Origin: a virus
Direction: 5' to 3' (one strand)
Length of the DNA stretch: 50,109 nt
Virus record (IMG/VR): IMGVR_UViG_3300025383_000034
Span: 1 to 50,109 of that record
Under the pieces are notes generated by a model that did no database searches, was not told the origin of the DNA, and saw only the letters and a list, made by a program, of their open reading frames with translations. Of this stretch, positions 27,750-34,471 are shown piece by piece. Numbering within the stretch: the first letter of the stretch is position 1; every line of letters starts with the position of its first letter. Both the position numbers and the translations under genes were made by a program.

Positions 27750-28102
27750 GCTGGATTAGTTTTTCCGTCAAGCCCGTGGCAGAGCGTATAGCAAGCCCTA
27801 AGAGCTACGCTAAGACCCTTTACAAGCGACAGGGTGGAACCGCTAAGCAGTGGGCCTGCCTAAATCGTCTATGGACCATGGAAAGTAATTGGCGCGTGAA
27901 CGCTGTCGGTGACAAGACAACCCAGGGCAGAGCTATCGGCATTGCGCAAGCGCTACCAGCAGAGAAGATGGCGCAGATGGGCAGCGATTACAAGGTGAAC
28001 TACCAGACCCAGATTCGTTGGGGCTTGTTGTATATCAAGCTGCACTGGAATAACGATTCATGTCTCGCGCTACGCCATGAGATACGCAAGGGGTGGTACT
28101 GA
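27662..28102 (+). CDS. Membrane-anchored lytic transglycosylase-like protein
   Basis: Residues 17-36 (LCISPLIVLVVMSWISFSV) form a signal anchor after a basic N-terminus. The domain starts QWACLNRLWTMESNWRVNA, with the catalytic Glu in the MESNW motif, then GIAQALPAEKMAQMG and TQIRWGLLYIKLHW. This is the small transglycosylase/lysozyme-like fold of actinobacterial resuscitation and aggregation-promoting-type proteins, which cuts peptidoglycan. It lies in the early operon between two WhiB genes rather than with the lysis genes. It could remodel the wall, block superinfection or help export; its role is unclear. Confidence 0.8.
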   Translation: MSTTPRTNARVCTRRKFLCISPLIVLVVMSWISFSVKPVAERIASPKSYAKTLYKRQGGTAKQWACLNRLWTMESNWRVNAVGDKTTQGRAIGIAQALPAEKMAQMGSDYKVNYQTQIRWGLLYIKLHWNNDSCLALRHEIRKGWY

Positions 28103-28368
28103 TGGATGAGCTATATTATCCTGCCATCGACCCAGCGGATGAGCTATGGAAAGACCAAGCTAATTGCGTTGGCATAGATACTGACCTATTCTTTACCAGC
28201 GGCGAAGGCCAAGGCGACGATCGGGACACTAAGAACCTGACTCGTATCTGCGCTGCTTGCCCCGTGAAGATAGAGTGTCTGGACTATGCTGTAAAGTATA
28301 GCCAGCTTGGTTGGTGGGGTGGAACTACCGAAGCAGAACGCAAACGTATTCGTAGAAAGGCACGATAA
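28102..28368 (+). CDS. WhiB-family regulator 2
   Basis: The start at ATG 28102 follows AAGGGG; an upstream GTG would add three residues. The 88-residue protein has its first cluster Cys in QANCVGIDTDLFF, the remaining three in RICAACPVKIEC, and the canonical GWWGGTTEAERKRIRRK end, which is the WhiB turn plus a basic DNA-contact tail. It is a complete WhiB of normal length, unlike the first. Having both suggests two separate effects on host or phage promoters. Confidence 0.92.
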   Translation: MDELYYPAIDPADELWKDQANCVGIDTDLFFTSGEGQGDDRDTKNLTRICAACPVKIECLDYAVKYSQLGWWGGTTEAERKRIRRKAR

Positions 28369-28508
28369 TGACATACGATTTTATGGCGCAGGAGTGGTAC
28401 GGATCATGCGGTGCGTGTGGCACTGAACTATTCGCACCAACCAAGGGCGCATACCTATTGCAATACTCCATACATACACACTCAAACGACTGTCTAGGGG
28501 GTTGGTAA
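28368..28508 (+). CDS. Cys/His miniprotein (46 residues)
   Basis: TAATG overlap with the WhiB stop. The sequence MTYDFMAQEWYGSCGACGTE has a CxxC, and SIHTHSNDCLGGW supplies His and Cys, giving a possible single zinc site. Probably a zinc-finger-like early factor. The next gene starts at the stop codon. Confidence 0.65.
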   Translation: MTYDFMAQEWYGSCGACGTELFAPTKGAYLLQYSIHTHSNDCLGGW

Positions 28509-28627
28509 TGAAACTTGTTTGTAAATTATTTCCATGTAAAGTCTGGAAAAAAACCATTGAGAACAATGAGTATTTAGTCAGCGAGTGCAGCTATTGCCTC
28601 AACCGATACGCAAAGGGGTTGGCATGA
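28508..28627 (+). CDS. Cys-rich miniprotein (39 residues)
   Basis: MKLVCKLFPCKVWKKTIENN and then SECSYCLNRYAKGLA: two Cys spaced by four, plus CxxC, a zinc-ribbon-like layout in a basic protein. The stop overlaps the next start (ATGA). Unknown function. Confidence 0.65.
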   Translation: MKLVCKLFPCKVWKKTIENNEYLVSECSYCLNRYAKGLA

Positions 28628-28794
28628 ATACCGAACAATTTATTGAGCCACATTGGGAAGCAGAAAAGCAAGCTATAGTGCTAGAGATTATGCACGGACG
28701 CGAAACTTACTCAGAGTATTGGCAACTTATGCAGGAGTTTGAGAGTATTCTTAGACAACAGATTGAGGACGAAAGAAAGAAGGATTTGGCATGA
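28624..28794 (+). CDS. Small helical charged protein (56 residues)
   Basis: The start at 28624 is set by the ATGA overlap; a longer frame upstream overlaps the previous gene without support. The protein (MNTEQFIEPHWEAEKQAIVL, then LRQQIEDERKKDLA) should be one or two long charged helices. Unknown function. Confidence 0.65.
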   Translation: MNTEQFIEPHWEAEKQAIVLEIMHGRETYSEYWQLMQEFESILRQQIEDERKKDLA

Positions 28795-28973
28795 GCGATT
28801 CTCATTATCAAACAGAGCTGGATGTTTTCTGCACATGGTGCGAGAAAGAGTTTAAGGACGTAATGGTGTGGGTGGGCGAAGAGTGGAATAGCTGGGATTG
28901 CCCCGAATGTGGCAAGCCAATGCTGGATGACAACCACGGGCGAAACAACAGCAGCTGGGCTAACCTGATATGA
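28791..28973 (+). CDS. Zinc-ribbon protein (60 residues)
   Basis: CTWCEKEF near residue 14 and CPECGKPM near residue 37 form a classic four-Cys zinc ribbon. The rest is polar, ending SSWANLI. Such ribbons are common in transcription or RNA-binding factors. Four-base overlaps on both sides. Confidence 0.75.
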   Translation: MSDSHYQTELDVFCTWCEKEFKDVMVWVGEEWNSWDCPECGKPMLDDNHGRNNSSWANLI

Positions 28974-29263
28974 AAGCTAAGCCAAGTGAGATTAAAAAGA
29001 TGGCTGCGCTACTGGAAACAGACGCAGATAGCAGCGAGGATATGGCTGTTAAGGTGTGGGAGTTAGTAGAGCAGATTACTGCTGCCCGTACAGCCTACAT
29101 GGCTGTCGTGGTACATCCGTCTATCAAGGTAGCTATCGCCATTGGCCCATACAACACACTCAACCAACTGCATAAAGACTATGCCAAGCATTGTGGTAAG
29201 ATAGACGACAGCTCGTATGGTATAGTTGCGACAGTACGCGATCCAAGTATTCCGTCAAGCTAG
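28970..29263 (+). CDS. Last rightward gene, helical protein (97 residues)
   Basis: MKAKPSEIKKMAALLETDAD begins a helical protein containing WELVEQITAARTAYMAVVVH and YNTLNQLHKDYAKHCG, ending DPSIPSS. No motif recognised. It is followed by a terminator at 29320-29348, which marks the end of the rightward operon. Confidence 0.65.
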   Translation: MKAKPSEIKKMAALLETDADSSEDMAVKVWELVEQITAARTAYMAVVVHPSIKVAIAIGPYNTLNQLHKDYAKHCGKIDDSSYGIVATVRDPSIPSS

Positions 29264-29319
29264 GGGGAGAACCTTCCTTAGTCGCGGTAGCTCAACCGTC
29301 TAGCGAATGAGCAGCATAG

Positions 29320-29348
29320 CCCCGCCAGAGCCTTTCCTGGTGGGGTTT
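29320..29348 (+). terminator. Terminator between convergent operons
   Basis: CCCCGCCAG (29320-29328) pairs with CTGGTGGGG (29337-29345), one G-T pair, followed by TTT. It ends the rightward operon. On the minus strand, just past the last leftward gene, it lacks a T-run. The 56 bases before it hold nothing I can assign. Confidence 0.75.
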
Positions 29349-29351
29349 GTG

Positions 29352-29531
29352 CTATCGCTTGGGATTATCAGTGGAGTAAAAACCACCAGCGTTGAACTTA
29401 ATAGGCACTACGCCAAAGACCTTGGACATAGGAATACCGCAGCACAATGGCGCTGCAATGTCATCATGGATAGAGCCTTCTACTTCTGTTTCAATGTTGC
29501 AGATACTGCAACGGTAATCATACTTCGGCAC
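29352..29531 (-). CDS. FmdB-like zinc-ribbon protein (59 residues)
   Basis: The GTG start at 29531 gives a protein beginning PKYDYRCSICNIETEVEGSI, with a second Cys pair in LCCGIPMSKVFG and the ending FNAGGFYSTDNPKR. This is the pattern of the FmdB family of single zinc ribbons, found widely in bacteria and actinophages and thought to bind nucleic acid or regulators. It overlaps the end of the sigma-factor gene by 14 bases and is the last gene of the leftward operon. Confidence 0.8.
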   Translation of the reverse strand: MPKYDYRCSICNIETEVEGSIHDDIAAPLCCGIPMSKVFGVVPIKFNAGGFYSTDNPKR

Positions 29532-30159
29532 TACTCTTCCTCTCCCATGGATCCTGTCCGCCTAGCTCTTTAATCAAGCGCTTTAGCGCGCTTTTAATTC
29601 TACGCTCAGAAGATGAGCGAGAGATATGCAACGACTCTGCAATATCCTCAAAGCTCAACTGCTCCTGGAACTTCATCTGCAATATCAACTGGTCATCTGG
29701 CTCTAGCTTGGCAAGCGCCTTGCGCACATCGAAGATAGAGATAATGTAGTTGCCACCCTCGCTAGGGTTACCACCACCACTGACCTTAGCCTTGGTTGGA
29801 TCCTGCGTAGGAACACTGTCTGACCAGACAAAGGGAAGCAACTCGCCAAGAACCTCAGCAGAATAGAACGCTTCGTCTCTTAATTCGTATCCCGCCGCTT
29901 GCGCTTTAGCTCGTCGGCAATACTTATCAGCATGGCGTTGCAAAGTTTTGGCCAGATACTTAACACCAGTGCGGTAATCTTCAGTATCTTGCGGATGATC
30001 AAGCCATTCCTTGACCTTGTTCTCACGGCGTAAGACCCAGACCAGGCACTCTTGTCTAACATCCGCAACATCAAAGTAAGTGTGGTATTTCTTGTGTACC
30101 TGCCGCGCAACAGTCTTTGCAATATCTTGTGCTTCATATAGCCACGTTTCGTTGGTCAA
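29518..30159 (-). CDS. Sigma-70-type RNA polymerase sigma factor
   Basis: The 213-residue protein has a region-2-like part (DVADVRQECLVWVLRRENK), a linker rich in Gly, and a region 4 with a clear helix-turn-helix (LEPDDQLILQMKFQEQLSFE, then DIAESLHISRSSSERRI). It resembles short sigma factors seen in actinophages. It would direct host RNA polymerase to phage promoters, probably the late ones. It is near the end of the middle operon, suitably placed to switch to late genes (inference). It overlaps the next gene by four bases. Confidence 0.85.
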   Translation of the reverse strand: MTNETWLYEAQDIAKTVARQVHKKYHTYFDVADVRQECLVWVLRRENKVKEWLDHPQDTEDYRTGVKYLAKTLQRHADKYCRRAKAQAAGYELRDEAFYSAEVLGELLPFVWSDSVPTQDPTKAKVSGGGNPSEGGNYIISIFDVRKALAKLEPDDQLILQMKFQEQLSFEDIAESLHISRSSSERRIKSALKRLIKELGGQDPWERKSSAEV

Positions 30160-30626
30160 TCTAATACCTCTGGATCATGTAAGAACTTCTGCGGTACGGC
30201 GTAGCAAGGAACGGGCATGCTCGTATCCCAGAACTGGTCTTGCAAGCCTTCCCAGCCCCATAGCCAGCCGACAATCAGCGCGGTATAGTGACCGTCAATA
30301 GTGACAAAGAAGTAGCGCCTATCGGGCGCGTCGTCCTTCTGAAAGAGTAGCTTGCCATGGGCATAGGCAGTAGAGCGAACCTCATGTCCACCCACGTCAC
30401 CCTTCTTGCGGTCCTTAAATAGCGTGGTAGGAAACTTATCCATCCAGCGCGCAACTGCTAGCTCTGCTAGTACGCCACCAATCTCACGGGCGATAGCCTC
30501 TGGCCATGTCTTGCTGACCTTGGACATTTCTGCACCGTTGTCACGGTTAAAGTTGTAACGCTCAACAGCCTCAATGGTTGCGTAGGTTACATCGCCAACA
30601 CTCAGACCAACTTTTACCAGCGCCAT
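30156..30626 (-). CDS. PD-(D/E)XK nuclease-like protein
   Basis: The 156 residues include an N-terminal helix with a conserved Glu (IGGVLAELAVARWMDKF), then KKGDVGGHEVRSTAYAHGKL, which has the GD...ExR layout of the restriction-endonuclease-like fold, and a strand RYFFVTIDGHYTALIVGWLW. The usual Lys is replaced by Arg, so activity is uncertain. Such proteins are common in phage replication operons. The start overlaps the phosphatase gene by 13 bases. Confidence 0.65.
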   Translation of the reverse strand: MALVKVGLSVGDVTYATIEAVERYNFNRDNGAEMSKVSKTWPEAIAREIGGVLAELAVARWMDKFPTTLFKDRKKGDVGGHEVRSTAYAHGKLLFQKDDAPDRRYFFVTIDGHYTALIVGWLWGWEGLQDQFWDTSMPVPCYAVPQKFLHDPEVLD

Positions 30627-31351
30627 GTTTTCTTATTCACGGTGAAAGATTTGTTAATGATTGGCACAAGCTGCGGGGTAACAGTTTTACCGTCTACATG
30701 CAGGATAGCAAAGCCTTGCTGCCACGTGAACAAGCCTGCTCGGATATAACGAGCATGCTTTAAGTTCATAAGGTGACCAACTTCCAAACCCCAAACAGTT
30801 TTTCCTTTACCAGCCCAACTCTGCGTCCAATGGGTAAGTCCCATTCGGTGCGTATGTCCGCAGACAACACTAACGCCTGCTCTCTTTGCAAGTCCAAGTG
30901 CAGTTGCTCCAGCAGTAGGCTGGATGTTGCCTTCATCTCCATGGACAAGTATCCAATTAGGCGCAAGTTCGTAGGGTTGATGGTGATATGTAATTCCAAG
31001 GTCGTCAAGCTTGAGGAACTTCTCAATCTCCAACTCAGGTAAGCCGAGCAATCCTGGGGCTTTAGATTTAAGCTTGTTATACAGTCTGTCACTGTGGTTT
31101 GACCTGCTGATATGCTTGATATTAAGTGACTCAAGTAGTCGGACGGTAATATCTCGGTGCTTTCCAATGTCATACTTCCACTCTCCGCCTGATCCTTCTT
31201 CCCATCGGCTGATTTGGGGAAAGTCAATCTCATCTCCAACGCTTACTACTTCATCTGGCTTGTATGCCTTAATGAACTTGGCGAGCGCCGTGGTGGCTTG
31301 CTCGTCATGGTATGGAGCTTGCAGGTCGCTAACGACCACTATAGTTTTCAC
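30614..31351 (-). CDS. Calcineurin-like metallophosphatase
   Basis: All metal-binding motifs are present in order: VVVSDLQAPYH (D9, H15), VSVGDEIDF, RSNHSDRL (a variant of GNHD), LVHGDEG and CGHTHRMG. The 245-residue size is typical. The two-metal enzymes of this family cut phosphoesters in nucleotides, nucleic acids or proteins. In a phage middle operon, roles in end processing or nucleotide turnover are possible. It is coupled to its neighbours by four- and thirteen-base overlaps. Confidence 0.9.
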   Translation of the reverse strand: MKTIVVVSDLQAPYHDEQATTALAKFIKAYKPDEVVSVGDEIDFPQISRWEEGSGGEWKYDIGKHRDITVRLLESLNIKHISRSNHSDRLYNKLKSKAPGLLGLPELEIEKFLKLDDLGITYHHQPYELAPNWILVHGDEGNIQPTAGATALGLAKRAGVSVVCGHTHRMGLTHWTQSWAGKGKTVWGLEVGHLMNLKHARYIRAGLFTWQQGFAILHVDGKTVTPQLVPIINKSFTVNKKTWRW

Positions 31352-31659
31352 TCAGGCCAAGTCCCGTCCAACACCATTAAAGCAATGGCGCTATAGTTGA
31401 GCATATCTAGGAAGCTATCGCGTAGCGATTCGTTCTTTGCATCTTTGCCTGTATCGACAAGGTTGTTGATACGAGCAAACTTATCCCACATGCGCACACG
31501 CAGTCCGTTGAGTGGACCGCCAGGTGACTGAGAGATATTCTTAGGACCGTAATCGTGGTGCTTCTTGAGAAGCAGGTTGCCAGCGCCATCGAAGATGGCC
31601 CACATGTTCACGCTAAAATCATCTACTGGTTCTTCAACTAGCTGGATTTTCTCGGTCAT
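31348..31659 (-). CDS. DUF1599 (nucleotide-modification-associated domain 1) protein
   Basis: The 103 residues hold the family pattern: LLLKKHHDYGPKNIS, then GLRVRMWDKFARINNL, and ESLRDSFLDMLNYSAIALMV. This small helical domain recurs in phages and near nucleotide- or DNA-modifying genes; its reaction is not established. Here it lies one gene away from the proteasome-like gene and two from the methyltransferase. Confidence 0.8.
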   Translation of the reverse strand: MTEKIQLVEEPVDDFSVNMWAIFDGAGNLLLKKHHDYGPKNISQSPGGPLNGLRVRMWDKFARINNLVDTGKDAKNESLRDSFLDMLNYSAIALMVLDGTWPE

Positions 31660-31846
31660 TCAACCTACCCCTTTTCATGGTCTTCTCACCTTTGTATATA
31701 TAATTATCTGTATTAGGATCTAAATCATAGCACACATATGTGATAGAAGTATCATCATATGAGATGGGCGATTCGATTTGGTCTAAGACCCAGAAGGCTA
31801 GCGATACTCGTCCGCCGTCAAGCGGACCGCCGATAAATTCTTTCAC
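31634..31846 (-). CDS. Small protein with GGPLDGG motif (70 residues)
   Basis: MKEFIGGPLDGGRVSLAFWV is a motif seen in many small phage proteins that begin with an F-x-GGP-x-DG strand. The rest (TYVCYDLDPNTDNYIYKG) is beta-rich. It overlaps both neighbours. Function unknown. Confidence 0.65.
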   Translation of the reverse strand: MKEFIGGPLDGGRVSLAFWVLDQIESPISYDDTSITYVCYDLDPNTDNYIYKGEKTMKRGRLNDRENPAS

Positions 31847-32400
31847 GACTCTTGGCTGTAAATAATCGCAGGCTCGGAAGTATTGTGATCGTACTGGCTG
31901 GCTATCTTGATAGCGGCTTTAATCTGCGCCACTGCTTCGTCAGCGGTCTTAGGTACGCCGTATGCAGAGAGAGCGCCTATGGCATAGGCAGCGCCAGAGC
32001 CAGCAGCATAGATGTTGCGCTTGTCTCTAGCCCATGTCCAGTCATCACCAATGGCATAGATAGTAGAGCTAAGCGAGACGAGAATAGTGTTGCCTATATC
32101 TTTGTCTGGCGTGTAGCCAATGTCCTCGTATTCAGCTTTCCATACGGGGATTAGTTCGGTAGTAAAGAACTTATCTAGCGCGTCAATGCTGCCATCGGTA
32201 GGCGGCTTAGGAAACGCAAAAGAGTGTTGCATAATCTGCGCTGTACGAAAGTCACCAGCGACAGCCAGGATGTACCCACTTTTTCTAAAAATTTTTCCAG
32301 CATTTTTGGGCAGGTCTACTATAGCGCCGTCGTCAATGACGCGGCTGTCAGCACCAATGACAGACCAGCCGTTGCCCTGTACCCCTGCAAGAGTTGTCAT
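31843..32400 (-). CDS. Proteasome/HslV-like Ntn hydrolase
   Basis: After loss of Met1 the chain would start TTLAGVQGNGWSVIGADSR. Counted from that Thr, Asp17 matches the proteasome beta/HslV catalytic Asp, and the Lys in NAGKIF (position 35) matches Lys33 allowing two extra residues. Further on, IYAAGSGAAYAIGALSAYG matches the conserved GSG segment of HslV (GSGGxYAxAAA). The length of 185 residues fits HslV without a propeptide. It is most likely an active threonine peptidase, possibly cage-forming. No partner ATPase (HslU) is seen. It could degrade host or phage proteins or process the capsid; that is inference. Confidence 0.8.
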   Translation of the reverse strand: MTTLAGVQGNGWSVIGADSRVIDDGAIVDLPKNAGKIFRKSGYILAVAGDFRTAQIMQHSFAFPKPPTDGSIDALDKFFTTELIPVWKAEYEDIGYTPDKDIGNTILVSLSSTIYAIGDDWTWARDKRNIYAAGSGAAYAIGALSAYGVPKTADEAVAQIKAAIKIASQYDHNTSEPAIIYSQES

Positions 32401-33113
32401 GTTTTAAGCCTCGCTTCTGCTATGTCGCAATACTCTTTGCTAATTTCGCTGCCAATATAGGTACGATTATGAAGCTTTGCCATCTTGGCCGTAGTGCCAC
32501 TGCCCATGAATGGATCATACACTATGCCCCCCCCCCTGCTCCATGAAAGGATATGGTCTTCTGCCAGCTGTTCTGGAAAGGGGGCTGGATGCTTTACGCC
32601 ATTAAAAGATGTGGTGTATTTCCAGATATTGTTGCGTGGTGAAAAATCAGGAACGGGATTTTTAAGTTTGCCTGAAAAATCTTTATGTCCAGCCCATTTA
32701 TTTGGCTTATCGCAGATAAGTTGATTGATAACTTTGCCCTTGGCAAAGATAAACATGTATTCAAAGATTTGGGTATAGCGATTACTGTCAGCCCGAGCAG
32801 GATAAGCGGGGCTATTTTTTTCATATATCATCGTGTCGTGTAACTTAAAACCAATAGACTTAAAGTACAATGCTTGCTTAAAGCTACTGCCAGTCTCGGA
32901 ACCTTTGTGAGTAGCGTCTCCTACTACCCAAACAACTACCCCGTCTGTTTTGGTTACACGGTATAACTCATTGGCTATAGCCTCAAAGTCAAACGAATAA
33001 CCATTGTATTCGCGCAAATCGTCGTACGGCGGTGAGGTTAAAGTTAAGTCAATAAAATTATCTTCCATACGAGCCATCGTGTCCAAACAATTTTCATTGT
33101 AAATAACGTTCAC
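32397..33113 (-). CDS. DNA methyltransferase (beta class) with a homopolymer tract
   Basis: Motif IV (TLTSPPYDDL near residue 26) comes before motif I (DPFMGSGTTAKMA), the beta-class order typical of N4-cytosine and some N6-adenine enzymes. VVWVVGDATHKG and PEQLAEDHILSW are further typical segments. The 238 residues form a complete enzyme, with no restriction endonuclease partner seen, so it is likely an orphan methylase that protects phage DNA. Just before motif I the gene has ten consecutive G (C at 32527-32536 on the plus strand), coding for GGG within RGGGIVYD. Loss or gain of one base would truncate the enzyme. Confidence 0.88.
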   Translation of the reverse strand: MNVIYNENCLDTMARMEDNFIDLTLTSPPYDDLREYNGYSFDFEAIANELYRVTKTDGVVVWVVGDATHKGSETGSSFKQALYFKSIGFKLHDTMIYEKNSPAYPARADSNRYTQIFEYMFIFAKGKVINQLICDKPNKWAGHKDFSGKLKNPVPDFSPRNNIWKYTTSFNGVKHPAPFPEQLAEDHILSWSRGGGIVYDPFMGSGTTAKMAKLHNRTYIGSEISKEYCDIAEARLKT

Positions 33114-33745
33114 GCAGCAATCCGTTCAAAGAACCAGTCCACGCCATTGGCTAGGTACAAATCATTCACGTCCTGATTGCCTGGCAGGTGAACTACGGTG
33201 GCTGTATTTAAATCTTCCTTGATACGCTTGGCTAGCTCCTGACCAGGGTTGCGACCATCTTCCTTTATGTCGTTATCAGCGAATATAAGTATTCTTTTAT
33301 ACGACTCAAATAGCTTTGGAAAGTGCTGCTTCCACTGAGAAACGCCAGCAACCCCAACAGCAGGTATGCCGACAAGACCACTAAGCACAACCGTGTCAAG
33401 CTCACCCTCGCAGATTGCGATTGTCTCTGACCTTTGGTGTAAATCCATGACATTGAATAGTCCTATCTTCTGCCCAGTGGGCCATAGATACTTGGGCGTA
33501 CCGTCATCTAGTCGTCGGAACTTAATGCCGACCACACCAGCAGGAGTACGGTAAGGGATGCTAAGCATGCCGACAGCCATCTCATGTCCAGCGCTAGGCT
33601 CCACGACGCTTCCAAGCTGGAAGGTACTTGCCACCTCTGGAGTTATTCCCCGCGCTTGAAGGTAAGCCAATGCCTGATCGTTTATGTTGTGTGCGTACCG
33701 TTGCGCTGCTTCCGTTAGCAAGGCTCTCTGCTCTGCGTTTAACAT
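33110..33745 (-). CDS. Primase TOPRIM subunit (split primase, part 2)
   Basis: The start at ATG 33745 has AAGGAG seven bases upstream, lying inside the zinc-finger gene. The protein has an N-terminal helical part (YAHNINDQALAYLQARGITP) typical of DnaG cores, then TOPRIM motifs IAICEGELDTVVLSGL and ILIFADNDIKEDGRNPG. It lacks a zinc finger and a helicase domain. Together with the separate zinc-finger protein it would make RNA primers. It shares its last four bases with the methyltransferase start. Confidence 0.85.
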   Translation of the reverse strand: MLNAEQRALLTEAAQRYAHNINDQALAYLQARGITPEVASTFQLGSVVEPSAGHEMAVGMLSIPYRTPAGVVGIKFRRLDDGTPKYLWPTGQKIGLFNVMDLHQRSETIAICEGELDTVVLSGLVGIPAVGVAGVSQWKQHFPKLFESYKRILIFADNDIKEDGRNPGQELAKRIKEDLNTATVVHLPGNQDVNDLYLANGVDWFFERIAA

Positions 33746-33965
33746 CACCAAACTCCTTTAAGTTCTCTTTACGTGCGACCAAATCATACACGTCTCCGAG
33801 CAGTTGGCACACTAGACAGTTGTACTTCTGCTCATCTAAGTTGTAAGCCGCGCTTGCGTGGCTGTCATCATGTACCACGCACTTGCATGGCACCCATCCA
33901 TAACGATCCGATACTGATACACCGTAAGACTCAAGCACTGCTGCAAGGTCAGGCTTGCTCGTCAT
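33594..33965 (-). CDS. Primase CHC2-type zinc-finger subunit (split primase, part 1)
   Basis: The 123-residue protein has the primase zinc site VPCKCVVHDDSHASAAYN followed by KYNCLVCQLLGDVYDLVAR, that is, Cys/His then CxxC as in DnaG. It reads in a different frame from the TOPRIM gene and overlaps it by about 150 bases; its last 40 or so residues (rich in Ser, Gly and Arg) come from this overlap and may be dispensable. It would bind the template and select the priming site. Confidence 0.85.
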   Translation of the reverse strand: MTSKPDLAAVLESYGVSVSDRYGWVPCKCVVHDDSHASAAYNLDEQKYNCLVCQLLGDVYDLVARKENLKEFGDVKRRAESLANGSSATVRTQHKRSGIGLPSSAGNNSRGGKYLPAWKRRGA

Positions 33966-34122
33966 AGTTTTTTCTTATATGTTCGGCTGCTTCGATGTAA
34001 CCATCCCTGCGCAGGAAATGAATGATAAGTTCTTTAACGTACTTCTGACTCAAAGAACGACCAGCTTTAACGCCATGGTTCCAGCCTTTATCAAAGGCTA
34101 ATCTTTCACCATAATCAATCAT
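33949..34122 (-). CDS. Small helical protein (57 residues)
   Basis: Start ATG 34122 overlaps the end of the resolvase-like gene, and its own end overlaps the primase gene start by 17 bases. MIDYGERLAFDKGWNHGVKA is followed by SQKYVKELIIHFLRRDGYIE. Predominantly helical, no motif recognised. Placement between recombination and primase genes suggests a replication accessory. Confidence 0.65.
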   Translation of the reverse strand: MIDYGERLAFDKGWNHGVKAGRSLSQKYVKELIIHFLRRDGYIEAAEHIRKNYDEQA

Positions 34123-34471
34123 GTATCTTCGCCCACTGTTCCAGGGTCTGCACTACCCATGCTTGGTCAATGCCTGCCATGCGGCGCTTGACGATGACAT
34201 AGGATGGTGGCACATCTTCTAGTCCTCTAGCCTTTGCATAATTCTGCGCTTCAACCGTAGCCTCACGCCAGAACTGGGGAAGATCCATCTTAGCCGTTGC
34301 CTTTAACTCAAACACGTAGGGCTTACCAGCGACGATAAGAACAAGGTCACCCTCGTCATTAGCGCCTGCCCTGGCAAGCCTTTCCGTGATTGCCTTCGGT
34401 AGTCTTCCCCTAAACCACCGAAGAACATCTGTCTCAAAGGCGGAGCCTTTGCGCTTACCGTATGTACTCAT
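34115..34471 (-). CDS. Holliday-junction-resolvase-like PD-(D/E)XK nuclease
   Basis: The 118 residues match the Hjc-like or RecU-like small resolvases: KGSAFETDVLRWFRG with the N-terminal Glu, RAGANDEGDLVLIVAG with the catalytic Asp, and YVFELKATAKMDLPQF with the ExK motif. Such enzymes cut branched DNA, as is needed to clear recombination joints before packaging. It lies in the replication operon, overlapping both neighbours. Confidence 0.82.
   Translation of the reverse strand: MSTYGKRKGSAFETDVLRWFRGRLPKAITERLARAGANDEGDLVLIVAGKPYVFELKATAKMDLPQFWREATVEAQNYAKARGLEDVPPSYVIVKRRMAGIDQAWVVQTLEQWAKIHD

Noticed and set aside
29280-29320. tRNA-like stretch (GGTAGCTCAA...GAGCAG)
   Set aside because: It resembles a D-arm only; no acceptor stem, anticodon stem or T-arm could be formed.
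31976-31990. Palindromic CCTATGGCATAGG inside the Ntn hydrolase gene as another iteron
   Set aside because: Single occurrence within coding sequence; the 7-base motif is expected several times by chance over 50 kb.
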